Assembly (NCBI RefSeq): GCF_042676025.1
Contig: NZ_JBHTJP010000032.1
Location: 1,054,001 to 1,118,000, forward strand
DNA from: Salinimicrobium gaetbulicola
GTDB taxonomy: Bacteria > Bacteroidota > Bacteroidia > Flavobacteriales > Flavobacteriaceae
Direction of reading: 5' to 3'
Length of the DNA: 64,000 nucleotides
Shown: piece by piece, positions 38,162 to 44,937 of the stretch
How positions within the stretch are numbered: the first letter of the stretch is position 1
How the letters are laid out: each line of letters starts with the position of its first letter
Notes under the pieces: model-generated
The model's input: the letters and a program-made list of their open reading frames with translations, nothing else
The model's database searches: none
Told to the model about the DNA's origin: nothing
Position numbers and translations under genes: made by a program

Positions 38162-38872
38162 ATGAAGAAACATCTGATTATTGCGTTCGTACTCATTAGC
38201 GTACTACCGGCGCATGCTCAGATTTTCACCAATAATGAAAAGGTCAAGAACAACCCCAATTTTGACAAGCAACGCTGGTCATGGGGTTACTTTTTAGGAT
38301 TCAATTCATACGATTTTAACTTCGATTACATTGACTATATTCCTAGTGATGCCACAGGAAAAGATTTTTCTTCAGACAGGACAATAGGGTTCAATGTGGG
38401 GTTGATAGGGAACCTCCGACTGAATGAACATTTAGATCTTCGTCTTGAGCCGGGAGTTGCCTTTAGCCGGATAAATTTCCAGTTCTACAAAGGAGAAGTA
38501 CACGCCTTCAGAGAGATCAACTCTACCTATGTTCATGTGCCATTACTTCTGAAATTCTCAACTACAAGGATCAACAATTTCAAGCCTTTCGTAATTGGCG
38601 GTCTATCAACCTCCATCAATTTATCAAGTAACCAGAATAACCCAGATGATAATAAAGACGGGCAATTCAGGATGAAGACCAATGCCTTCTACTACGAGGT
38701 CGGTTTCGGGATAGACCTGTATATGTATTATTTCAAGTTCACTCCTTCTATTAGGGGAATCTTCGGATTTACCGATGAGATCGTTAGGGACGATGACCCC
38801 TTCAGTACTTACACCCGAAATATCGACAAAATGTCTTCCAGAGGTGTTTTTATCAATTTTACTTTCCAGTAA
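38162..38872 (+). CDS. porT: PorT-family outer-membrane protein (type IX secretion)
   Basis: The ATG at 38162 gives 236 residues with a signal peptide (MKKHLIIAFVLISVLPAHAQ). The longer frame from 38126 overlaps menG and puts 12 residues before it. The mature part is a predicted eight-strand outer-membrane barrel of the PorT type: WSWGYFLGFNSYDF near the start, RLEPGVAFSRINF in the middle, YYEVGFGIDLYMYYFKF near the end, and a C-terminal aromatic residue (FINFTFQ). PorT (SprT in F. johnsoniae) is needed for T9SS function. It lies 4 bases after menG, so they are probably co-transcribed, and its 3' end overlaps the convergent RNA methyltransferase gene by 14 bases. Confidence 0.87.
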   Translation: MKKHLIIAFVLISVLPAHAQIFTNNEKVKNNPNFDKQRWSWGYFLGFNSYDFNFDYIDYIPSDATGKDFSSDRTIGFNVGLIGNLRLNEHLDLRLEPGVAFSRINFQFYKGEVHAFREINSTYVHVPLLLKFSTTRINNFKPFVIGGLSTSINLSSNQNNPDDNKDGQFRMKTNAFYYEVGFGIDLYMYYFKFTPSIRGIFGFTDEIVRDDDPFSTYTRNIDKMSSRGVFINFTFQ

Positions 38873-39599
38873 ATTCCGTTCTTCGGAACTCACTTAAAAA
38901 AATAGCAGTAGCCGTTGCAACATTCAGGCTTTCGGTTTCCTGGATTTTCCCAAATTGCGGGATCAGCAGTTTTTTAGTTATAAGGGTTTCTATTTCCGAA
39001 GAAATGCCGTTTGCCTCATTTCCCATCACGATGATCCCATCCTTGAGATCCTGGGAATAAATAATATCTCCTTCTAAAAATGCTCCGTAGACAGAAATGT
39101 TCTTGTTCGCCGCTTTAAGCGCTTCAGGAAGTGACACATAATTAATGTTCACTCTAGAAATAGACCCCATTGTAGCCTGCACCACTTTAGGGTTATAACA
39201 ATCCACGGTTCCTTCGGAGCACAGTAACTGTTCTACGCCAAACCAGTCACACATTCTAATGATGGTTCCCAGGTTCCCTGGATCCTGCACCCCGTCGAGG
39301 GCAACCACTAGTCCTGATAGATCAGGTTCTTGGGTTTCGGGAATGTGAAAAATCGCTAGGGCGGTTTGCGGAGTGGTCAAATTGCTGATCTTTTTAAGAT
39401 CGGGCTCGTCAATGAAAAAAGTTTTGTTTCTTTCGGCATTAAAAATATCCTCAGTGGTATAAATGGAATGCAGCTGCAGTGAAGAATTAAGAAGCTCGAA
39501 AATGGCTTTTTTGCCTTCTACTACAAACAGCTTTTGCTTAAGCCTGTATTTTTTTTGAGTAAGACTCTTTATTAGTTTGAATTGGCTTTTGCTAAACAT
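38859..39599 (-). CDS. RNA 2'-O-methyltransferase, TrmH/SpoU family
   Basis: This 246-residue protein has an N-terminal substrate-binding domain (LKSLTQKKYRLKQKLFVVEG near 8-28) and a C-terminal SPOUT domain with the three family motifs. These are DGVQDPGNLGTIIRMCDWFG near 128-147, IVMGNEANGIS near 190-200, and IPQFGKIQETESLNVATATA near 213-232. Such enzymes add a 2'-O-methyl group to rRNA or tRNA using SAM through a trefoil knot. RlmB-like 23S rRNA or TrmH-like tRNA specificity cannot be decided here. It is divergent from tamL with 37 bases between the start codons. Confidence 0.92.
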   Translation of the reverse strand: MFSKSQFKLIKSLTQKKYRLKQKLFVVEGKKAIFELLNSSLQLHSIYTTEDIFNAERNKTFFIDEPDLKKISNLTTPQTALAIFHIPETQEPDLSGLVVALDGVQDPGNLGTIIRMCDWFGVEQLLCSEGTVDCYNPKVVQATMGSISRVNINYVSLPEALKAANKNISVYGAFLEGDIIYSQDLKDGIIVMGNEANGISSEIETLITKKLLIPQFGKIQETESLNVATATAIFLSEFRRTEFTGK

Positions 39600-39609
39600 A
39601 CCAAAGTTG

Positions 39610-39617
39610 TATTTTTG
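39610..39617 (+). promoter_or_regulatory. Putative -7 element of tamL
   Basis: TATTTTTG matches TAnnTTTG and ends 19 bases before the TTG start of tamL, in the 37-base divergent spacer. Confidence 0.6.
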
Positions 39618-39636
39618 AACACTTTAAAATCACTAC

Positions 39637-42201
39637 TTGAAACACTTTTGGGCAAAAATATCATTAATTCTTTTAACCTTTAGTCTACTTTCCTCCTGTA
39701 ATGCAGTTAAAAGAGTTGAGAGTGATGAGCGTTTACTAATGAAGAACACCATTTTTGCCGATGGTGAAAAAGTGAAAGAGAAACGTATTTACAACCAACT
39801 GTACGAGGAACCCAATAGCCGTTTTATTGGTATTCCCCTCCAACTCTACTTTTACAACCTTGCAAAACCGGAAGCAGATTCTGTTTTTCAACGCTGGTTA
39901 TATAAGAAACCGCAACGAAAAGAAAGACTTGTCGATCTACTTTCTGAAAAACAGGTGGTAAGACTTGGAAACATATATGTCAATATCAACGAATGGATCA
40001 AGGAAACAGGTGAACCACCTGCCATTATCGATTCCAGTCTCACAAGTAAATCTGCAGACCGCCTTAAGGCCTGGTACTGGAACAAAGGATGGTTCAACGC
40101 CGAAACATCTTACGAGATCCTTCCTACTAGAAAGAAACGCGGGAAAGTAAATTACTTTGTCACCCCTAAGGAGCCTTATATTGTAGATTCTATTACCACC
40201 CGTATCGCATCTATAGTGGCAGATTCGATCTATCAGGCGCACGCTGCCGATTCGCGGATCGTACCCGGAAAACAATATAACACCGAAGATTTTGGCGCTG
40301 AACGGGAACGCCTGACCTCTCTTTTTAGGAATAATGGTCTTTATCATTTTGAAGAAGAATACCTGAGTTTTGAAGCTGACACCATCAACACAGACCACAA
40401 GGTCAATACAGCCGTGATCATTCAAAACAGGCAGGCTACCGTGGATGGTATTAATACAAGAGTTCCTTTTAAAGTTCATAAGATCAGCAGGGTCAATATT
40501 TTTCCCGATTATACCTTTGAGAATAGAAATGAACCAATTACTGATACCGCATCTCATGAAGGCTTTCACATTTATAGTTTTGACAAGCTAAAGTATAGAC
40601 CGCAAGCACTTACCAATGCGATTTTCATCAACCCCGATAACATCTATACAGATCAACAACGCAGTCTGACCTATAACCGCCTTAATCAGCTAAGGATCTT
40701 TAAGTATCCGAACATTCAGTACATGACAGATCCGGCGGACAGTACTCAGACAGATCTTATTGCCAACATCTTTTTAACTGCCAGGCCAAAATATTCGCTG
40801 GGCTTTGATTTTGACATTTCCCAAAGCAACATTCAGAAGTTCGGAATTGGATTTGGTGGCTCCCTTCTTATTCGAAACGTTTTCAGAGGAGCCGAAATTC
40901 TTGAGGTTTCTGCCCGCGGAAGCATAGGTTCTTCTAAAGATGCCGCTAATGATTCAGATAAATTTTTTGATATCACTGAAGTTGGCGCAGACGCTAATCT
41001 TTCACTACCCAGGATTCTATTTCCTGTTTCCACAGAAAGATTCATCCCGAAATACATGTACCCTTTTACTAATCTCAGTTTAGGTATAAGTACACAGACC
41101 AATATTGGACTTGACAAACAAAGTCTCACAGCCATCATGAATTATCGATGGCTACCTTCAGAAACACGCACCAACCTGCTGGATCTAATTAATGTTCAAT
41201 ATGTGCGAAACCTGAACACCAACAACTACTTTAATGTATACAGGAACTCGTTTGAGGAATTAAACGACATCGCTACTTCTGAGAATGTAGTTGCCAATGA
41301 AAGCTACTTTACGATTAATGAAAATGGCACAAAAAATCTGATCATTCCCGAGGGAGCCAACTCTTTTTTAAGAGATGCAAGACTTGGAGATGTGGACAAC
41401 CTCTCCTCCCCTCAAACTCAAATTCTTAATGACATCAGGGAGCGTAAAAACAGGTTAACCGAGGACAATTTGATCTTTGCATCAAACTTTACATACATCC
41501 TTAATAAAAAGGAGAATATCTATGATGAAGATTTTTCTCGTTTAAGGATCAAACTGGAGAGCGCAGGTAATTTCTTATCGATAGCTGCTGAAGCGGCTAA
41601 CATAGATAAAAATGCGGAAGGAAGATATAGTATCTTCGGGGTGAATTTTTCACAATATGTCAAAACAGAGATTGATTATATCAAACACTGGGACCTGGGA
41701 AGAAAAAATGTATTTGCAGTAAGAACTTTCGGAGGTATCGCAATTCCTTATGGAAACTCTAACAGCATCCCGTTTATAAGAAGCTTTTTTGCCGGCGGAC
41801 CCAATGACAACAGAGCCTGGCAACCATATTCCCTGGGTCCGGGAAGCAGTGGTGGCCGAAATGAGTTCAATGAAGCAAACCTCAAGATCGCATTGAGTGC
41901 TGAGTATCGCTATAACCTGTTTGGAGATCTTAACAGTGCGATTTTCATAGATGCCGGGAACATCTGGAATGTTTTAGATGTAGTAGAAGAAGAGGCCTCG
42001 ACATTTACCTCTTTTTCAGACCTCAAAGAAATGGCAATTGGTACCGGAATTGGATTGCGTTATGATTTTGATTTTTTCGTCCTGCGTTTTGATATAGGGT
42101 TCAAAACATATGACCCGGCAAGACCTGAGGGAGAAAGATGGTTTAAAGATTATGATATTCGTCATGCTGTGTACAATGTGGGGATCAATTATCCTTTCTA
42201 A
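39637..42201 (+). CDS. tamL: Outer-membrane assembly lipoprotein TamL (BamA/TamA superfamily)
   Basis: This 854-residue protein starts at a TTG. No in-frame ATG, GTG or upstream TTG would keep the signal peptide, so TTG is probably the true start. The N-terminus MKHFWAKISLILLTFSLLSS is followed by the lipobox cysteine at residue 21, making it a lipoprotein. POTRA-like domains fill about 30-370, and an Omp85-type barrel follows (SLGFDFDISQSNIQKFGIGF near 390-409; GGPNDNRAWQPYSLGP near 722-737) to the C-terminal aromatic FGINYPF-like end (VGINYPF). Lipidated TamA homologs (TamL) are a Bacteroidota speciality and work with TamB in outer-membrane protein or lipid transport. TamB is not in the window. 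Confidence 0.9.
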   Translation: MKHFWAKISLILLTFSLLSSCNAVKRVESDERLLMKNTIFADGEKVKEKRIYNQLYEEPNSRFIGIPLQLYFYNLAKPEADSVFQRWLYKKPQRKERLVDLLSEKQVVRLGNIYVNINEWIKETGEPPAIIDSSLTSKSADRLKAWYWNKGWFNAETSYEILPTRKKRGKVNYFVTPKEPYIVDSITTRIASIVADSIYQAHAADSRIVPGKQYNTEDFGAERERLTSLFRNNGLYHFEEEYLSFEADTINTDHKVNTAVIIQNRQATVDGINTRVPFKVHKISRVNIFPDYTFENRNEPITDTASHEGFHIYSFDKLKYRPQALTNAIFINPDNIYTDQQRSLTYNRLNQLRIFKYPNIQYMTDPADSTQTDLIANIFLTARPKYSLGFDFDISQSNIQKFGIGFGGSLLIRNVFRGAEILEVSARGSIGSSKDAANDSDKFFDITEVGADANLSLPRILFPVSTERFIPKYMYPFTNLSLGISTQTNIGLDKQSLTAIMNYRWLPSETRTNLLDLINVQYVRNLNTNNYFNVYRNSFEELNDIATSENVVANESYFTINENGTKNLIIPEGANSFLRDARLGDVDNLSSPQTQILNDIRERKNRLTEDNLIFASNFTYILNKKENIYDEDFSRLRIKLESAGNFLSIAAEAANIDKNAEGRYSIFGVNFSQYVKTEIDYIKHWDLGRKNVFAVRTFGGIAIPYGNSNSIPFIRSFFAGGPNDNRAWQPYSLGPGSSGGRNEFNEANLKIALSAEYRYNLFGDLNSAIFIDAGNIWNVLDVVEEEASTFTSFSDLKEMAIGTGIGLRYDFDFFVLRFDIGFKTYDPARPEGERWFKDYDIRHAVYNVGINYPF

Positions 42202-42216
42202 GCCGACAAATTTTGT

Positions 42217-42224
42217 TATTTTTG
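42217..42224 (+). promoter_or_regulatory. Putative -7 element of fbaA
   Basis: TATTTTTG matches TAnnTTTG, 19 bases before the ATG at 42244 and just after the tamL stop. Confidence 0.6.
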
Positions 42225-42243
42225 TTAACCAAAATTTAATAAC

Positions 42244-43311
42244 ATGAGTCATAACATAAAACCCGGTGTTGCCACCGGAAAAGAAGTTCAAGAAATATTC
42301 CAATACGCAAAAGAAAATAAATTCGCCCTTCCGGCTGTAAACGTAATAGGATCAAGCACAATTAATGCGGTTTTAGAAACCGCTGCAGAGCTGAATGCAC
42401 CTGTAATAATACAGTTTTCAAACGGAGGCGCTCAGTTCAATGCAGGTAAAGGCCTTTCTAACGAAGGGGAACGCGCTGCTATTGCAGGAGCCGTTGCTGG
42501 TGCCAAACATGTGCACGAATTGGCAGAATTATACGGTGTACCCGTAATTATGCATACAGATCATTGTGCTAAAAAATTATTGCCATGGATCGATGGCCTT
42601 TTGGATGCCAGTGAAAAGCATTTTGAACAATTCGGGAAACCACTTTACAGTTCTCACATGATAGATCTTTCAGAAGAATCTCTGGAGGAAAACATGGAAA
42701 TCTGCAAGAAATATCTTGAGAGAATGTCAAAAATGGGAATGACTTTGGAGATCGAATTAGGGATAACCGGTGGTGAAGAAGATGGTGTAGACAACTCTGA
42801 TGTTGATGTTTCAAAACTTTACACCCAACCAGAAGAAGTGGCCTATGCCTATGAAGAGTTAAGCAAAGTAAGTGATCAATTTACAATTGCAGCTGCTTTT
42901 GGTAACGTACATGGTGTTTATAAGCCAGGAAATGTAAAATTGACTCCTAAGATCCTTAAAAATTCTCAAGAATATATTACAGAGAAATACAAGGTTGAAG
43001 AAAATCATATTGATTTTGTTTTCCACGGCGGAAGTGGATCTACTCTTGAAGAAATTAGAGAAGCGATTGGATATGGAGTTATCAAAATGAATATTGATAC
43101 AGACCTTCAATTTGCATATACTGAAGGGATCAGAGATTACATGGGAGAAAAATCTGACTACTTAAAATCTCAGATCGGTAACCCGGAAGGACCTGAATCT
43201 CCAAACAAAAAATATTATGACCCAAGAAAATGGGTTCGTGAAGGAGAGCTTACTTTTAAAGCCCGCTTAAAAAAGGCTTTTGAAGATCTAAATAATGTGA
43301 ATACACTTTAA
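42244..43311 (+). CDS. fbaA: Fructose-bisphosphate aldolase, class II
   Basis: This 355-residue enzyme is a class IIA zinc aldolase that cleaves fructose 1,6-bisphosphate to dihydroxyacetone phosphate and glyceraldehyde 3-phosphate. Visible metal and catalytic elements are IMHTDHCAKK near 101-110 (Asp-His pair), ELGITGGEEDGV near 170-181, AAAFGNVHGVYKPGN near 217-231 (zinc His), FVFHGGSGS near 258-266 (second zinc His), and MNIDTDLQ near 280-287. The length agrees with the E. coli FbaA group. The gene has its own promoter element and is followed by a small inverted repeat before accD. Confidence 0.96.
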   Translation: MSHNIKPGVATGKEVQEIFQYAKENKFALPAVNVIGSSTINAVLETAAELNAPVIIQFSNGGAQFNAGKGLSNEGERAAIAGAVAGAKHVHELAELYGVPVIMHTDHCAKKLLPWIDGLLDASEKHFEQFGKPLYSSHMIDLSEESLEENMEICKKYLERMSKMGMTLEIELGITGGEEDGVDNSDVDVSKLYTQPEEVAYAYEELSKVSDQFTIAAAFGNVHGVYKPGNVKLTPKILKNSQEYITEKYKVEENHIDFVFHGGSGSTLEEIREAIGYGVIKMNIDTDLQFAYTEGIRDYMGEKSDYLKSQIGNPEGPESPNKKYYDPRKWVREGELTFKARLKKAFEDLNNVNTL

Positions 43312-43326
43312 TCTAGAACAATTTAT

Positions 43327-43342
43327 TTCAGACTAATCTGAA
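43327..43342 (+). repeat. Short inverted repeat between fbaA and accD
   Basis: TTCAGA-CTAA-TCTGAA forms a 6-bp stem with a 4-base loop, 20 bases before the accD start. It has no T run, so it is not a typical terminator. It may be an operator or an mRNA stability hairpin. Confidence 0.35.
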
Positions 43343-43361
43343 GTATTAAATCCAACATTCA

Positions 43362-44219
43362 ATGGCTTGGTTTAGAAGAACGCAAAAAGGAATACAAACA
43401 GCTACCGAAGACAAAAAAGATGTACCAAAAGGTTTATGGTATAAGTCACCAACCGGTAAGATCGTTGATGCAGAGCAACTGGAGAAGAATTTCTACGTGA
43501 GTCCTGAGGACGGTTACCACGTTAGAATTGGAAGTAATGAGTATTTCAAGATTCTTTTTGATGATAATAAATTTACCGAACTGGATAAAAATCTCACTTC
43601 AAAGGATCCCTTGAATTTTGAGGACACCAAAAAGTATACAGATCGTTTAGCTTCGGCCCAGGATAAAACAGGACTAAAAGATGCTGTTCGTACTGCGGTT
43701 GGAAAATCAAAAGGTAAAGAGATTGTTATCGCCTGTATGGATTTCAAATTTATTGGAGGTTCTATGGGTGCAGTTGTTGGAGAGAAGATCTCAAGAGCTG
43801 CAGACTACGCTTTGAAGCACAAGCTTCCGTTAATGGTTATTTCAAAATCCGGAGGAGCAAGAATGATGGAAGCTGCCTATTCTCTTATGCAATTGGCAAA
43901 AACTTCCGCGAAATTAGCTCAGCTGGCCGATGCTAAGATCCCGTATATTTCATTATGTACAGATCCAACCACTGGAGGAACCACGGCTTCTTTCGCCATG
44001 CTTGGAGATATTAATATCGCAGAGCCGGGTGCATTGATCGGGTTCGCAGGACCAAGAGTCGTGAAAGACACTACCGGAAAAGATCTTCCGGAAGACTTCC
44101 AAACGGCAGAATTCCTTAAAGAACATGGATTTTTGGATTTTATCACCAAACGATCAGAGCTAAAGAATAAAGTAAACCAGTATATTGATCTAATTCTAAA
44201 TCAGCCGATAAGAGCTTAA
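43362..44219 (+). CDS. accD: Acetyl-CoA carboxylase carboxyltransferase subunit beta, zinc-ribbon-less
   Basis: This 285-residue protein has the crotonase-fold carboxyltransferase core of AccD (FIGGSMGAVVGEKISRA near 128-144, SKSGGARMMEAA near 162-173, TDPTTGGTTASFAMLGD near 203-219, IGFAGPRVV near 227-235). With AccA it transfers the carboxyl group from carboxybiotin to acetyl-CoA in fatty acid synthesis. The N-terminal zinc ribbon of E. coli AccD is present only as a remnant: LWYKSPTGKIVDAEQLEKNF and VSPEDGYHVRI align with it, but all four zinc cysteines are replaced (Ser, Gly, Ser, Asp). I recall similar AccD sequences in other flavobacteria, so this is probably a lineage trait. Confidence 0.94.
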   Translation: MAWFRRTQKGIQTATEDKKDVPKGLWYKSPTGKIVDAEQLEKNFYVSPEDGYHVRIGSNEYFKILFDDNKFTELDKNLTSKDPLNFEDTKKYTDRLASAQDKTGLKDAVRTAVGKSKGKEIVIACMDFKFIGGSMGAVVGEKISRAADYALKHKLPLMVISKSGGARMMEAAYSLMQLAKTSAKLAQLADAKIPYISLCTDPTTGGTTASFAMLGDINIAEPGALIGFAGPRVVKDTTGKDLPEDFQTAEFLKEHGFLDFITKRSELKNKVNQYIDLILNQPIRA

Positions 44220-44295
44220 TTGGGCACTTACTCCTGATCCTAAGAATCTTAGAAAAATTAAAATTCATTAGAATAGGTAATATAACAGAAAGTAG

Positions 44296-44303
44296 TATAT
44301 TTG
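44296..44303 (+). promoter_or_regulatory. Putative -7 element of rpsO
   Basis: TATATTTG matches TAnnTTTG and implies a leader of about 45-50 bases before the ATG at 44358. Confidence 0.6.
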
Positions 44304-44357
44304 CCGCCTGACAGAAGAGCTGTCATATACATAAAAATCATTAAAATTAATATTGGA

Positions 44358-44627
44358 ATGTATTTAACTAAAGAAGCAAAACAGGATCTGTTTGCAAAAC
44401 ACGGTAAAGGAAAGAATGACACTGGATCTGCTGAAGGGCAAATCGCATTGTTCACTCACCGAATTGAGCACTTGACACAACATCTTAAGAACAATCGTAA
44501 AGATTATAACACTGAGAGGTCACTTGTAAAATTAGTAGGTAAAAGAAGAAGCCTGCTGGATTATTTAATGAAGAAGGATATCTTGAGATATCGTGCAATC
44601 GTTAAGGAATTAGGATTAAGAAAATAA
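44358..44627 (+). CDS. rpsO: 30S ribosomal protein S15
   Basis: The ATG at 44358 gives 89 residues beginning MYLTKEAKQDLFAKHGKG, the exact usual length of S15; an upstream in-frame start at 44301 would overlap the promoter element. The conserved DTGSAEGQIALFTHRI, HLKNNRKDYNTERSL and KRRSLLDYL segments are present. S15 is a primary 16S rRNA-binding protein that organises the central domain of the 30S subunit. It is followed by a strong terminator and then pnp, the classical rpsO-pnp order, here with a 310-base spacer. Confidence 0.97.
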   Translation: MYLTKEAKQDLFAKHGKGKNDTGSAEGQIALFTHRIEHLTQHLKNNRKDYNTERSLVKLVGKRRSLLDYLMKKDILRYRAIVKELGLRK

Positions 44628-44631
44628 TATT

Positions 44632-44657
44632 AAGGGGCTTCGCGCCCCTTTTTTTTA
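44632..44657 (+). terminator. Rho-independent terminator after rpsO
   Basis: AAGGGGC pairs with GCCCCTT around TTCGC and is followed by a T run. It lies only a few bases after the rpsO stop. Confidence 0.93.
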
Positions 44658-44827
44658 TCTGTTTATTTCTTCTAAAAAATTGAGTACTAGTAAATTTTAA
44701 TGGTTTTTTCTCCTTTCCTTAGAAAATTCTATGTAATTTTTTATCCTGAAAATTTTTTCAGGAAACTAAAACTCAGAATTATTACCTGGCTTTTTTGATC
44801 TAGGTCAAAAAACAAAAGGCAGTTTTT

Positions 44828-44917
44828 CATTGGTCTTACAACAACCCACAACAACAACACAACACGTTCCGTCGAAAAGACGGGAGACCATTGTTTAACA
44901 AAGCCTGCTTAGGCAGG
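44828..44917 (+). promoter_or_regulatory. Structured 5' leader of pnp
   Basis: CATTGGTCT (44828-44836) can pair with AGACCATTG (44885-44893) with one mismatch. It encloses an unstructured CA-rich stretch and a hairpin CCGTC-GAAAA-GACGG (44869-44883). A second hairpin CCTGC-TTAG-GCAGG (44904-44917) ends 20 bases before the pnp ATG. No gene lies in 44658-44937. In E. coli a leader stem cut by RNase III and PNPase controls pnp; similar feedback here is inference. Confidence 0.5.
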
Positions 44918-44937
44918 AGTAGAACTAAAATTTATTT

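Noticed and set aside
44220..44357. Palindrome CTAAGA-A-TCTTAG between accD and rpsO as a terminator
   Set aside because: It has no T run, and the stem is AU-rich and short; no function could be supported.
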